A DNA stretch of 64,000 nucleotides from Propioniciclava sinopodophylli (GCF_004324755.1 NZ_SDMQ01000009.1:1-64000), one strand, 5' to 3'; numbered from the stretch's first letter, positions 34,870 to 43,471 are shown. Notes: generated by a model from the letters alone, not told the origin. Made by a program: numbers and translations.

Positions 34870-36039
34870 GTGTCCTTGATGCCTGTCCTGCGCCGCCTGC
34901 TCGGCCCTGAACCCCGCCCCGCCGAGCCGATCATCGTCCAGGTGCCCGTACCGGCCGAGCCCGCCGAGCCGAAGGCCTCGCTGGAACCCGACATCCCGCG
35001 CGGCGTGACCGTAGCGGCCGGCTACGCCTGGAGGCTCATCTTCATCGGAGTCGCCGTCTATGCGGTCTACCGCGTCCTGTCCTTCTTCTCGCAGATCACC
35101 GTGCCGGTCGGCATGGCGATCCTGCTGGCGGCCATGCTCTTCCCGGTCACCACCCAGCTCAAGAAGTGGAAGTGGCCCCCCGCGCTCGCGGCGATTGTGT
35201 CGTTGCTCGGCCTGGTCATCATCGTGCTCGGGCTGCTGGGCTTCGTCGGACAACAGGTCGCCGCCGAGTGGCCCGAACTCCTCGACCAGTCCCGCGAGGG
35301 CTTCCAGGCCCTGGTCGCCTGGCTGGGCACCCTGCCGTTCGGCATCGACGACGCCCGCCTCAACGAGTGGATCGCCCAGGGCACCGCTTGGCTGCAGGGC
35401 CAGGCGTCCTCGCTTGCCAGCGCCGCCGCGTCCTTCGGCGCGGCGTTCGGCAGCTTCTTCGCCGGCCTGGCCACCGCCCTGGTCGCCGCCTTCTTCTTCG
35501 CCTACCAGGGACGCCGCATCTTCGCCGGCTCCGTCGAGGTGCTCGTGCCCAAGCACTACCGCGCCCCGGTAGACCGCGCCGCCCTCCGCGGCTGGACGTC
35601 GCTGGTCGCCTACATGCGTTCGGCCGTCATCGTCGCCCTGGTGGACGCCGCGGGCGTCGCTCTCGCCGCGCTGCTCCTGCAGGTACCGCTCGTGGCGGCG
35701 CTGTTCGCGCTCACCTTCTTCCTGTCGTTCATCCCGATCGTCGGCGCCACTGTGGCCGGCGCAGTCGCGGTCGTGCTGGCTCTCGTCACCCACGGTTGGG
35801 TCTCCGCGCTCATCATGCTGGCCGCGGTCATCGGCGTCATGCAGGTAGAGAGCACCTTCCTCCAGCCGTTGGTCATGGGGTCGGCCGTCGACCTGCACCC
35901 GCTGGCCGTCCTGCTGGGCATCACGGCCGGCGGCATCATCTCCGGCATCCTCGGCGCGCTGGTGGCGATCCCCGTGCTGGCGTTCGGTGTCGCCTTTCTG
36001 CGGGCGTTGCGGACGCCGGAGCCGACGGTCTCCGTCTGA
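34870..36039 (+). CDS. AI-2E family transporter
   Basis: 389 residues. A proline-rich cytoplasmic N-terminus (about 50 residues) precedes seven or eight membrane segments with the family pattern (ITVPVGMAILLAAMLFPV, then FLSFIPIVGATVAGAVAVVLAL and FLQPLVMGSAVDLHPLAVLLGI near the end). The family (TqsA/YdiK/YhhT) exports small molecules; the substrate here is unknown. AAGGAG precedes the GTG at 34870. Repeat array B3 is in its promoter region and A4 begins 5 nt after its stop codon. Confidence 0.87.
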   Translation: MSLMPVLRRLLGPEPRPAEPIIVQVPVPAEPAEPKASLEPDIPRGVTVAAGYAWRLIFIGVAVYAVYRVLSFFSQITVPVGMAILLAAMLFPVTTQLKKWKWPPALAAIVSLLGLVIIVLGLLGFVGQQVAAEWPELLDQSREGFQALVAWLGTLPFGIDDARLNEWIAQGTAWLQGQASSLASAAASFGAAFGSFFAGLATALVAAFFFAYQGRRIFAGSVEVLVPKHYRAPVDRAALRGWTSLVAYMRSAVIVALVDAAGVALAALLLQVPLVAALFALTFFLSFIPIVGATVAGAVAVVLALVTHGWVSALIMLAAVIGVMQVESTFLQPLVMGSAVDLHPLAVLLGITAGGIISGILGALVAIPVLAFGVAFLRALRTPEPTVSV

Positions 36040-36043
36040 GGGC

Positions 36044-36166
36044 AAGCCCTCGGCGGGCTGAACTCAAGCCCTCGGCGGGCTGAACCCAAGCCCTCGGCGG
36101 CCTGGACCCAAGCCCTCGGCGGGCTGAACCCAAGCCCTCGGCGGCCTGGACCCAAGCCCTCGGCGG
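36044..36166 (+). repeat. 22-bp-period tandem repeat array A4 (6 units)
   Basis: Largest array: core AAGCCCTCGGCGG at 36044, 36066, 36088, 36110, 36132 and 36154, all identical, period 22. Linkers are GCTGAACTC, GCTGAACCC, CCTGGACCC, GCTGAACCC, CCTGGACCC, so units 2-3 and 4-5 form a 44-bp duplication. It starts 5 nt after the AI-2E stop codon. Confidence 0.95.
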
Positions 36167-36217
36167 ATCAGGGTGGCGTCAGGGAGGTGAAAGGTTTCGG
36201 GAATGGCAAGGCTGGCT

Positions 36218-36223
36218 TACCAT
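36218..36223 (+). promoter_or_regulatory. -10 box for leaderless mRNA
   Basis: TACCAT, seven nucleotides before the ATG at 36231; marks the promoter of the two-gene unit that follows. Confidence 0.45.
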
Positions 36224-36230
36224 TTGTGTC

Positions 36231-37016
36231 ATGAGTGACCCCGACCTCACCAAGATCCTCGCCGACCTCGCCGCCGGCACCATCGACGCCGCCGAGGCGG
36301 CCCGCCGTATCGAGGCTGCCCGTGCGGGTGCCGCCGCCGGTGAACCCGACCCCGTTGGCGAGCCCGACGGGCCCACCGGCGTCAAGGGCACCGATCGCGT
36401 CACCATCCGCGCGCTGGGCCGCCGCGTCACCATCGTCGGCGACCCGGCCGTGGCCACGGCGTCCGTCACCGGCGAGCATGTCCTGCGCCGCCAGGGCGAG
36501 GTGCTCGAGATCTCCGCCGACGGCGAGGTCGGCCCCAAGCTGGAGGGCTTCAGCGTCCTCAACCCGCCGAAGAGCCTGGACGACCTGCGCGGCCTCACCT
36601 TCGCCCGCGGCCTCACGGTGCGGGTCAATCCCGCCATCGAGGTCGACGTCGAGCTCACCGCCGGCAGCCTGGCCGTCACCGGGGTCCCGTTCCTCGGCCG
36701 CGTGCGCGTCACCGCCGGCGGCGCGGACATCAAGGGCGTCCGCCGCATCGCGGACGCCCTCGTCCAGGCCGGCTCCGGCTCGGTTGAGGGCCCCATCAAT
36801 GTGGGCCGCTCGCGGGTCAAGATCGAGTCGGGCGCCCTCACCGTGACGCTGGCGCCCCGGGCGTCGGTGACCGTCAGGTCCAGCACGCAGCTGGGCCGGG
36901 TCGTCTGGCCCGACGACGGCGGTGCCCCCGATGAGGTCGTCTTCGGCAACGGCATCGCCCGCCTGGACCTCGAGGTCGTCATGGGCTCGGCGACGGTGAA
37001 GAGGGCGGACGCGTGA
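36231..37016 (+). CDS. Beta-helix-like protein of unknown function (DUF4097-like)
   Basis: 261 residues. An N-terminal helix (MSDPDLTKILADLAAGTIDAAEAARRIE) of the kind seen in SHOCT-like or DUF2089-partner proteins, a short acidic linker, then short repeated beta-strands (IRALGRRVTIVGDP, VTGEHVLRRQGEVLEISADG, LTVRVNPAIEVDVELTAGSLAVTGV) as in adhesin-like DUF4097 beta-helices. No signal peptide or membrane span. Coupled by a GTGA overlap to the DUF2089 gene. The call rests on repeat pattern only. Confidence 0.6.
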   Translation: MSDPDLTKILADLAAGTIDAAEAARRIEAARAGAAAGEPDPVGEPDGPTGVKGTDRVTIRALGRRVTIVGDPAVATASVTGEHVLRRQGEVLEISADGEVGPKLEGFSVLNPPKSLDDLRGLTFARGLTVRVNPAIEVDVELTAGSLAVTGVPFLGRVRVTAGGADIKGVRRIADALVQAGSGSVEGPINVGRSRVKIESGALTVTLAPRASVTVRSSTQLGRVVWPDDGGAPDEVVFGNGIARLDLEVVMGSATVKRADA

Positions 37017-37498
37017 GCCACCTCCACCGCGCCCTGTCCGACTGCCCGGTCTGCGGGGCCGATCTGGTCACCACGCGCCTGGGCTGCAGCGGGTGCGGCA
37101 CCGAGCTGGTGGGCCAGTTCGCGCCGTGTGCCTACTGCGCCCTCGACGACGCCGACCACGAGCTGCTCAAAGTGTTCCTGACTTCGCGCGGCAACCTGAA
37201 GGAGCTACAGGCCCATCTCGGGGTCTCCTACCCGACCGCGCGCGCCCGCTTCAACGACGTGCTCGACCGGCTGGGCTGGCTGGCGGAGGCGTCGGCGGAT
37301 GAGTCGGGCGACGAGCCCGACGTGAGCGGCGCAGGCGGCGACGCGCCGGGGCCACGGGCAACGCCCGAGCCGCAGCCCACGGCGTCCGAACCCCGTGCGG
37401 CGACGAGCGACGCCGTCTGTGACCAGGTGCTGGCGCAGGTGGCGGCGGGGCAACTGTCCCCGGCCGTGGCCGCGGACCTGCTGGACAACCTGCGCTGA
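37013..37498 (+). CDS. DUF2089 domain protein (zinc ribbon plus helix-turn-helix)
   Basis: 161 residues. Two Cys pairs (CPVCG and CSGCG), a further CAYC, then a helix-turn-helix-like segment FLTSRGNLKELQAHLGVSYPTARARFNDVLDRLGW typical of DUF2089, a long Ala/Pro/Glu linker and a C-terminal helix VLAQVAAGQLSPAVAADLLDNL that echoes the N-terminal helix of the upstream protein. Probably a DNA-binding regulator that pairs with the upstream gene. GTG start overlaps that gene by 4 nt. Confidence 0.82.
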   Translation: MSHLHRALSDCPVCGADLVTTRLGCSGCGTELVGQFAPCAYCALDDADHELLKVFLTSRGNLKELQAHLGVSYPTARARFNDVLDRLGWLAEASADESGDEPDVSGAGGDAPGPRATPEPQPTASEPRAATSDAVCDQVLAQVAAGQLSPAVAADLLDNLR

Positions 37499-37541
37499 GC
37501 GCGGGCAGGGACTCGCAGCTCGGGGATCTGCCCAGCGCCCG

Positions 37542-38048
37542 TCAGCCGGTGTAGACCGCGTAGTCCAGGACGGTGACCTCGATGGTCTTGCCGGTGGGAG
37601 CCTCGTAGGAGACCGTCTCGCCCTTCTTGGCGCCGACGACCGCGGCGCCGAGCGGCGACTGGGGGCTGAAGACCTCGACCTCGGTGTCCGTCACGCCCAT
37701 GAGCTCGCGCGAGCCCAACAGGAACGTGTCGGTGTCGTCGGTGTCGCCGTCGTAGCAGATGGTCACGGTCATGCCCGGCGTGACCTCCTTGGCCGACGCG
37801 GGGGCCTCGCCGATCTGGGCGTCCCGGAGCATCGCCTCGAGCTGGCGGATGCGGGCCTCCTGCTGGCCCTGCTCCTCCCGGGCAGCGTGGTAGCCGCCGT
37901 TCTCGGAGAGGTCGCCCTCGTCTCGGGCCTGGGCGATCTTGGCCGACACAGCGCGGCGGCCCTCGCCCTTGAGTTGTTCGAGCTCAGCGGAGAGCTTGTC
38001 GAACGCCTCCTGGGTGAGCCACACGGTGGAGTGAGCTGCTTCAGACAT
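37542..38048 (-). CDS. greA: Transcription elongation factor GreA
   Basis: 168 residues. N-terminal antiparallel coiled coil (about 10-80) whose tip carries DEGDLSENGGYHAAREEQ with the acidic pair that stimulates transcript cleavage by stalled RNA polymerase, followed by the FKBP-like C-terminal domain ending SPLGAAVVGAKKGETVSYEAP. The ATG at 38048 follows a TAGGCT box by six nucleotides. First member of the block conserved with mycobacteria (greA - DUF4307 - mca). Confidence 0.95.
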   Translation of the reverse strand: MSEAAHSTVWLTQEAFDKLSAELEQLKGEGRRAVSAKIAQARDEGDLSENGGYHAAREEQGQQEARIRQLEAMLRDAQIGEAPASAKEVTPGMTVTICYDGDTDDTDTFLLGSRELMGVTDTEVEVFSPQSPLGAAVVGAKKGETVSYEAPTGKTIEVTVLDYAVYTG

Positions 38049-38054
38049 TCGACC

Positions 38055-38060
38055 AGCCTA
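38055..38060 (-). promoter_or_regulatory. -10 box for leaderless greA mRNA
   Basis: TAGGCT on the reverse strand, six nucleotides before the greA ATG; the box overlaps the end of the DUF4307 gene. Confidence 0.5.
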
Positions 38061-38465
38061 TCAGCGGGGCGCGCAGGCGAGGATCTTGACCGAGGTGGGT
38101 CGCTTGAATGTGCGGATCACGATGTCGTGGTCCTCCAGCTCCTGCGTCCCGGTGCCGAGCTCGATGTCGTACTGGCCGACGGTCTCGTAGGACTCGGCCT
38201 GCGCGGCCACGGTGCAGACGGCCGGACGGGTGGGGTCGGGGCGCTGGGTGGTGACGCGCACGTCCATCGTCTGGTCGGACGTGACCGTCCACGACACGAT
38301 CTTCGCGCTGATCGGCGGGTTCGCCCCCGCGAACGCCGACCACAGCAACCACGTGCCGCCGATGCCAGCCATGAGGACCGCCACCGCGATCCAGAGCCAC
38401 TTCGGCGTCCGGCTGGGCGGGTAGCGGCGCGCGATGCGCTGGGCGTCGGTCTCGGATGCGGTCAT
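38061..38465 (-). CDS. DUF4307 single-pass membrane protein
   Basis: 134 residues. Short cytoplasmic N-terminus with RYPPSRTPKW, one membrane span (about 26-46), then an extracellular beta-rich domain with VSWTVTSDQTMDVRVTTQRPDP and two Cys (CTVAAQA, ACAPR). This is the layout of DUF4307 proteins such as Rv1081c, always found between greA and mca. Function unknown. ATG at 38465 is preceded by a CACAAT hexamer at seven nucleotides. Confidence 0.82.
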   Translation of the reverse strand: MTASETDAQRIARRYPPSRTPKWLWIAVAVLMAGIGGTWLLWSAFAGANPPISAKIVSWTVTSDQTMDVRVTTQRPDPTRPAVCTVAAQAESYETVGQYDIELGTGTQELEDHDIVIRTFKRPTSVKILACAPR

Positions 38466-38498
38466 GGCTGCCATTGTGCCCGTGGTTCAATGGCGCGC

Positions 38499-39431
38499 AT
38501 GTCCCAGATTTCCCGTCGCGTGGACGCCGCGGGCGAACCACTGCGCCTCATGGCCGTGCACGCGCACCCCGACGACGAGTCGAGCAAGGGCGCCGCGACG
38601 GTGGCCAAGTACGTGGCCGAGGGCGTCCGGGTGCTCGTCGTCACCTGCACCGGCGGAGAGCGCGGCGACATCCTCAACCCGAACATGGACACCCCCGAGA
38701 ACTGGGCCAACATCACCGCGCTGCGCTCGGCCGAGATGGACGCCGCCCGTGCGATCCTCGGCGTCGAGCAGCGTTGGCTGGGCTACGTCGACTCGGGCCT
38801 GCCGCAGGGCGACCCGCTCCCGCCGCTTCCGGACGGCTGCTTCGCGCTGGCCGACGTGGACGAGGCCGGCGCCGCGCTGGCCGCGATCATGCGCGACTTC
38901 CGCCCCCACGTCGTGACCACCTACGACGAGAACGGCGGCTACCCGCACCCCGACCACATCCAGAACCACAAGGTGACGATGCGCGCGGTCGACCTGGCCG
39001 CCGACGCGGACGCCGACGTCGAGGGCACCCCGTGGCCGGTCGCGAAGGTCTACTACCACATGACCTTCCACCGCGAGCGGGCTGTGGCCCTGGACGCCGC
39101 CATGCACGAGCACGGGTTGGAGTCGCCCTACCGCGAGCGCCTCGCCGACTGGCCCGAGGACCCTTCCCAGGCCGAGCGCCTCACCACCTTCGTGCCGTGC
39201 AGCGACTATTACCCCCTCCGCGACGACGCCCTGCGCGCCCACGCCACCCAGGTGGACCCGGACGGCTTCTGGTTCGCGGTGCCGCTGTCGGTGCAGCAGA
39301 AGGCCTGGCCGACCGAGGACTACCAGCTCGCGAAGTCGCGCGTGGCGACGTCCCTGCCCGAGGAGGACCTTTTCGCAGGGCTCGATGCGCATTCCCCGGA
39401 TAGGGTGGACGCGTGGTTCTATTCGATCTAG
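38499..39431 (+). CDS. mca: Mycothiol S-conjugate amidase
   Basis: 310 residues, PIG-L/LmbE fold. Zinc ligands are in AHPDDES (22-28) and [22 protein letters not shown] and the C-terminal WFFAVPLSV-like WFAVPLS are typical of Mca rather than MshB. Cleaves mycothiol S-conjugates to release mercapturic acids in detoxification, so it implies mycothiol as the low-molecular-weight thiol. ATG at 38499 is chosen; one at 38490 is in frame. The 3' end overlaps the next gene by 19 nt. Confidence 0.93.
   Translation: MSQISRRVDAAGEPLRLMAVHAHPDDESSKGAATVAKYVAEGVRVLVVTCTGGERGDILNPNMDTPENWANITALRSAEMDAARAILGVEQRWLGYVDSGLPQGDPLPPLPDGCFALADVDEAGAALAAIMRDFRPHVVTTYDENGGYPHPDHIQNHKVTMRAVDLAADADADVEGTPWPVAKVYYHMTFHRERAVALDAAMHEHGLESPYRERLADWPEDPSQAERLTTFVPCSDYYPLRDDALRAHATQVDPDGFWFAVPLSVQQKAWPTEDYQLAKSRVATSLPEEDLFAGLDAHSPDRVDAWFYSI
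39401..39406 (+). promoter_or_regulatory. -10 box inside mca for the small membrane protein
   Basis: TAGGGT, six nucleotides before the GTG at 39413; an internal promoter within the last codons of mca. Confidence 0.45.
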
Positions 39432-39604
39432 GGCGCGAGCTCGCGCCCAGCTGGGCGCCTCTCGGTGCGGCCGTCATCTTGTTGGTGCTGCTGACCATCC
39501 TGTGGTTCTCGATGCGGCGCCACCTCAAGCGCGCTGCGCGGTTCTCGGAGGAGGAGGGCGTGGACATCCACGCCCCCCGCATCGACGACCGCCCGACGAC
39601 CTGA
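39413..39604 (+). CDS. Small single-pass membrane protein (Rv1083-like)
   Basis: 63 residues: a hydrophobic span (about 17-35, [18 protein letters not shown]) followed by a basic then acidic tail ending in DDRPTT. It occupies the same position as Rv1083 between mca and the thioredoxin-domain gene. GTG start overlaps the end of mca; its stop overlaps the next start (TGATG), which supports real translation. Function unknown; perhaps a membrane tether for its neighbours. Confidence 0.78.
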   Translation: MVLFDLGRELAPSWAPLGAAVILLVLLTILWFSMRRHLKRAARFSEEEGVDIHAPRIDDRPTT

Positions 39605-41733
39605 TGGCGAACCGCCTCGCCGAACAGACCAGCCCGTACCTGCTGCAGCACGCGGCCAACCCGGTCGACTGGTGGCCGTGGGGCGCCGAGGCCTTCGCCG
39701 AGGCACGCCGCCGCAACGTGCCGGTGCTCGTCTCGGTCGGCTACTCCGCCTGCCATTGGTGCCACGTCATGGCGCACGAGTCGTTCGAGGACCCGGCGGC
39801 GGCGGCCCTGGTGAACGAGCACTTCGTCGCGATCAAGGTCGACCGCGAGGAGCGTCCCGACGTCGACGCCGTCCACATGCGGGTCACCCAGGCGCTGACC
39901 GGGCACGGGGGCTGGCCGATGACCGTCTTCGTCACGCCCGAGGGCCAGCCCTTCTTCGCGGGCACCTACTACCCGCCGGAGCCCACGCCGGGCCTCCCGT
40001 CCTTCACCCAGGTCGTCACCGCGCTCGGCGAGGCCTGGCGCGACCGGCAGGACGAGGTGCTGGCCTCGGCGTCCGCGATCGTGGAGCAACTGGAGCAGAT
40101 CAACACCCTGCCCACGGCGTCCGCCGCGCCCGTGGTGTGGGACCTGCTGGACGCCGTCAGCGCCGACTTCGACCTCCTGCACGGCGGGTTCGGCGGCGCG
40201 CCGAAGTTCCCCGCGCCGATGCTCGTGGACGCGCTGCTGGTCAAGGGCGAGGCGGGCACGCTCGACCTCGCGCAGCGCACCCTGGAGGCGATGGCGCGCG
40301 GCGGCATTCACGACCAGGTCGGTGGCGGCTTCCACCGGTACGCCGTCGACGCCGGCTGGGTCGTGCCGCACTTCGAGAAGATGCTGTACGACAACGCGCT
40401 GCTGCTGGGCTCCTACGTCCGCGGCTGGCGCCGGACGCCGCAACATGAGGCCGGCCTGCGCTGGCTCTTCGAGCGGGTCGTCCGCGGCATCGTCGGCTGG
40501 CTGGAGCGCGAGATGGTCGTCGAGGGCGGCGGCTTCGCCGCGTCGCTGGACGCCGACTCCGCCGACATCCGTGGCATGGCCCACGAGGGCATCTACTACG
40601 TGTGGAACCCCTCCCTGCTCGTCGACGCGCTCGGCGAGGAGGATGCCGACTGGGCGGGCACGGTCTTCCACGTCACCAAGGACGGCACCTTCGAGCACGG
40701 GCTGTCCACCCTGCAGCTGCGCGGGGCGCCGGACGTCGAGCGCCTCGAATCCGTCTCCCGCCGCCTGCTCGAGGTGCGCGCCAGCCGCTTCGAGCCGCCG
40801 CGCGACGGCAAGGTCGTCGCAGCCTGGAACGGCTGGGCGATCGAGTCGCTGCTGTGGGCCGGCATGGTCTTCGGCGAGCGGGAATGGATCGCGCTGGCCG
40901 AGCGGGCCGCGGACTACCTGTGGTCGACCCACTGGGTGGACGGCGCGCTGCGGCGCACCTCCCTCGACGGGGTGGTCGGGGACGCCGCGGGCGTCGCCGA
41001 GGACCACGGCGCCGTCGCGCACGCCTTCGGGCTGCTCGCGGGCGTGCTCGGTGAGCCGGTCTGGCTCGAGCGGGCGGTCGCGGTGCTGGACGCCGCGGTG
41101 GCGGCCTTCGCCGCCGACGACGGCGGCTTCTACGACGCCTCGGGTGAGGGACTCTTCACCCGCCCGCGCGACGTGCAGGACAATCCGACCCCCTCGGGCA
41201 CGATGGCGCTGGTCACCGCCCTGCGCAGCGTCGGCCTGTTGGCCGGCCGCACCGACTTCACCTCGCGCGCCGACGCGGCCGCCCGGACCACGTGGGGCAC
41301 GGTCGCCGCGTCGCCGCGCCACGCGTCCGCCGCGTTGACGGACCTGCTCGCTGCCGACGAGGCCCGCAAGGGTCTGCGCCCGGCCGTCGCCGTGGTGCTG
41401 GACGAGGCCGGCGATCCGCTGAACGACGCTGCCCGCGCCGCGTGGCGGATGGCCCCGGCCGGCACCGTGGTGCTGTCGGGGCGTCCGGGCACGACCGGGT
41501 TCGGCCGCTGGTTCGAGGTGGACGGCGCGGCACCGAGCGCACCGGCGACCGAGTCCAAGCTCACGCACGCGCGCATCGGTGGGTCGGGGCAGGTCGAAGT
41601 GGAGTCGGACGAGTACGACGAGCACGAGGTCGTACCGCTCGCCCAGGTCGTCCACGTGCGGCGCGGCGGGGTGTCGTTCCCGCCGGCGTCCACCGTGCAG
41701 GAGCTGCGCGCCGCGCTGTGGTCGCGCGCGTGA
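39604..41733 (+). CDS. DUF255 thioredoxin-domain protein (YyaL/SSP411 family)
   Basis: 709 residues. N-terminal thioredoxin-like domain with [17 protein letters not shown] and the redox-type motif ACHWCHVM, then [31 protein letters not shown]; the middle and C-terminal parts form an (alpha/alpha)6 barrel like N-acylglucosamine 2-epimerases. Biological role is not established. Coupled by TGATG to the small membrane protein. Equivalent of Rv1084. Confidence 0.92.
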   Translation: MANRLAEQTSPYLLQHAANPVDWWPWGAEAFAEARRRNVPVLVSVGYSACHWCHVMAHESFEDPAAAALVNEHFVAIKVDREERPDVDAVHMRVTQALTGHGGWPMTVFVTPEGQPFFAGTYYPPEPTPGLPSFTQVVTALGEAWRDRQDEVLASASAIVEQLEQINTLPTASAAPVVWDLLDAVSADFDLLHGGFGGAPKFPAPMLVDALLVKGEAGTLDLAQRTLEAMARGGIHDQVGGGFHRYAVDAGWVVPHFEKMLYDNALLLGSYVRGWRRTPQHEAGLRWLFERVVRGIVGWLEREMVVEGGGFAASLDADSADIRGMAHEGIYYVWNPSLLVDALGEEDADWAGTVFHVTKDGTFEHGLSTLQLRGAPDVERLESVSRRLLEVRASRFEPPRDGKVVAAWNGWAIESLLWAGMVFGEREWIALAERAADYLWSTHWVDGALRRTSLDGVVGDAAGVAEDHGAVAHAFGLLAGVLGEPVWLERAVAVLDAAVAAFAADDGGFYDASGEGLFTRPRDVQDNPTPSGTMALVTALRSVGLLAGRTDFTSRADAAARTTWGTVAASPRHASAALTDLLAADEARKGLRPAVAVVLDEAGDPLNDAARAAWRMAPAGTVVLSGRPGTTGFGRWFEVDGAAPSAPATESKLTHARIGGSGQVEVESDEYDEHEVVPLAQVVHVRRGGVSFPPASTVQELRAALWSRA

Positions 41734-41745
41734 GGCGTCCGGCCC

Positions 41746-42387
41746 TCAGCGCAGGGTGATGATCGCGATCGCCGCGAAGTGGCACAGCGCCGCGACGACG
41801 GTGGCCACGTGGAACACCTCGTGGTACCCGAACCAGGCCGGGGCGGGGTCGGGGCGTTTGCGCGCGTAGACGACCGCGCCCGCGGAGTAGATCAGGCCGC
41901 CCGCGATGATCAGCGCCACGATGAGCGGGCCGCCGGCGTTCCAGAACGGGATCAGCCAGCCGACCGCCACCCAGCCCATCGCGATGTAGAGGCCGGTGTA
42001 GAGCCAGCGGGGAGCGCCCATCCAGCCGAGCTTGAACGCGATGCCGAAGGCGGCGATGGCCCAGATGAGTGTCAGCAGCACGGTGGCGTGGCCGGCGTCG
42101 AGGAGCAGCAGCGCCAGGGGAGTGTAGGTGCCGGCGATGAAGACGAAGATGTTGGCGTGGTCGAGGCGGCGCAGGAACCCGCCCATGCGCGGCGACCAGG
42201 TGCCCCGGTGGTAGATGGCCGAGGTGGCGAACAGCAGGGTGGCGCCCACGAGGTAGATCGCGATGCTGATGCGCGCGATGAGGCTGGGCGCGACCACGAT
42301 CAGGATGAGGCTCGCCAGTTGCACGACCGGGGCCATGCCGAGGTGGAACCACCCGCGGAGGCGCGGCTTGGGGGGCACGTCATTCAC
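41746..42387 (-). CDS. Hemolysin III family (PAQR-like) membrane protein
   Basis: 213 residues, seven membrane segments. Family signatures are SAIYHRG near the second span, LDHANIFVFIAGTYTPL, and the HEVFHVATVVAALCHF segment supplying the metal-ligand His residues of the CREST/PAQR fold. GTG at 42387 has AAGGAGG upstream. Equivalent of Rv1085c. A DtxR/IdeR-like iron box lies 40 nt upstream. Confidence 0.9.
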   Translation of the reverse strand: MNDVPPKPRLRGWFHLGMAPVVQLASLILIVVAPSLIARISIAIYLVGATLLFATSAIYHRGTWSPRMGGFLRRLDHANIFVFIAGTYTPLALLLLDAGHATVLLTLIWAIAAFGIAFKLGWMGAPRWLYTGLYIAMGWVAVGWLIPFWNAGGPLIVALIIAGGLIYSAGAVVYARKRPDPAPAWFGYHEVFHVATVVAALCHFAAIAIITLR

Positions 42388-42426
42388 AGTCGCCTCCTTA
42401 CTTGACGAAGCGTAAGTTACGGTCAC

Positions 42427-42445
42427 GTAGGTAAGGCTAACCCAC
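42427..42445. promoter_or_regulatory. Candidate DtxR/IdeR iron box
   Basis: The 19-mer at 42427-42445 matches the DtxR/IdeR consensus TTAGGTTAGSCTAACCTAA at 15 of 19 positions, including the central GGCTAACC half. It lies between the divergent hemolysin III (start 42387) and hydroxyacid dehydrogenase (start 42517) genes. A second imperfect palindrome, CTTAC-N10-GTAAG, is adjacent on the hemolysin III side. Confidence 0.45.
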
Positions 42446-42503
42446 GCTGTGGTGCGGCACAACTCACGCTCGCAGCCCCGGGGTCCGGGGTGCCGTCACG
42501 GGG

Positions 42504-42509
42504 TAGTTT
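42504..42509 (+). promoter_or_regulatory. -10 box for leaderless dehydrogenase mRNA
   Basis: TAGTTT, seven nucleotides before the GTG at 42517. Confidence 0.5.
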
Positions 42510-42516
42510 GGGACCC

Positions 42517-43461
42517 GTGAAGATCCTCGCCACCACGAACGCCCCCTTCGAGTTCGAGCCCCCGGACGGGGTCGAGGTCGTCCCCGTCGACGAGCGCGAG
42601 CCCGTCCCCGCCGAGCACCTGGACGCCGACGCGGCGATCCTCGTCGGCGGCCGGACCCGGGTGGCCGACCACCTGGCCGCCGAGGCGTCCGGGCTGCGCT
42701 GGGTGCAGACGCTGGCCGCGGGGCCGGACGGGGTGCTTGCCGCCGGGTTCGGGCCCGGAGTCACCATCACCAACGGGCGCGGCCTGCACACGTACACGGT
42801 CGCCGAGACCGCGCTGGCCCTGACCCTCGCGGGGATCCTGCGCCTGCCCGGCATGCTCGCAGCCCAGCGGGAGCGCCACTGGGCCTACGAGGAGTACGGC
42901 ACCTGGCGCGAGCTCCACCCGACCGGACGCCTGGGTTCGCTCATCGACACCGACGTCCTCGTGTGGGGCTTCGGGGCGATCGGCGAGCAGGTTGCCCGCC
43001 TGTTCACGGCCGTCGGCGCCCGGGTGCGCGGCATCGCGACCACGGCGGGGGAGCGTGGCGGCTTCGAAGTCTTCACCGACGCCGACCTGCCGCGCCTGCT
43101 GACGGGGACCGACGTCCTGGTGATGGTCCTGCCCCACGACGACAGCACCCATCACGCGCTCGATGCCGACCGCATGGCCCTTCTCCCGAACCACGCCTGG
43201 GTGGTCAACGTGGGCCGCGGCACCACGGTCGACAACGACGCCCTGGCCGCGGCGCTCAACGCCGGCGAGCTCGGCGGCGCGGCCCTCGACGTGGCCGATC
43301 CCGAGCCCTACCCGGCCGACGGACCCCTGTGGGGCGCCCGCAACTGCATCCTCGTCCCGCACGTCGCCGGGGGCGTCGCGCACGGAAGCGACGAGCTGAT
43401 CAACGACAACCTGGCCCGGCTGGGGTCAGGCCAACCGCTGCGCAACGTCGTCCCCCGATAG
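42517..43461 (+). CDS. D-2-hydroxyacid dehydrogenase family protein
   Basis: 314 residues. NAD-binding GFGAIGEQVARLF, catalytic Arg region NVGRGTTVDNDALAAAL, Glu in DVADPEPYP and His in LVPHVAGG: the glyoxylate/phosphoglycerate dehydrogenase-like pattern. The substrate is an unidentified 2-keto or 2-hydroxy acid. Leaderless-type GTG start. It is inserted between the hemolysin III and uppS genes, which as I recall are adjacent in mycobacteria. Its TAG stop is also the first three bases of the -10 box of the next gene. Confidence 0.88.
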   Translation: MKILATTNAPFEFEPPDGVEVVPVDEREPVPAEHLDADAAILVGGRTRVADHLAAEASGLRWVQTLAAGPDGVLAAGFGPGVTITNGRGLHTYTVAETALALTLAGILRLPGMLAAQRERHWAYEEYGTWRELHPTGRLGSLIDTDVLVWGFGAIGEQVARLFTAVGARVRGIATTAGERGGFEVFTDADLPRLLTGTDVLVMVLPHDDSTHHALDADRMALLPNHAWVVNVGRGTTVDNDALAAALNAGELGGAALDVADPEPYPADGPLWGARNCILVPHVAGGVAHGSDELINDNLARLGSGQPLRNVVPR

Positions 43462-43464
43462 GCT
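43459..43464 (+). promoter_or_regulatory. -10 box for leaderless uppS mRNA
   Basis: TAGGCT, seven nucleotides before the ATG at 43472, overlapping the stop codon of the previous gene. Confidence 0.5.
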
Positions 43465-43471
43465 CGCACCC

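Noticed and set aside
1016-36166. 22-bp arrays as CRISPR arrays
   Set aside because: Linkers are only about 9-10 bp and mostly repeated within an array, there are no unique spacers, and no cas genes are present.
39613-41655. Long antisense ORF over the DUF255 gene
   Set aside because: Arginine- and histidine-rich translation with no family features; the plus-strand product is a clear known family.
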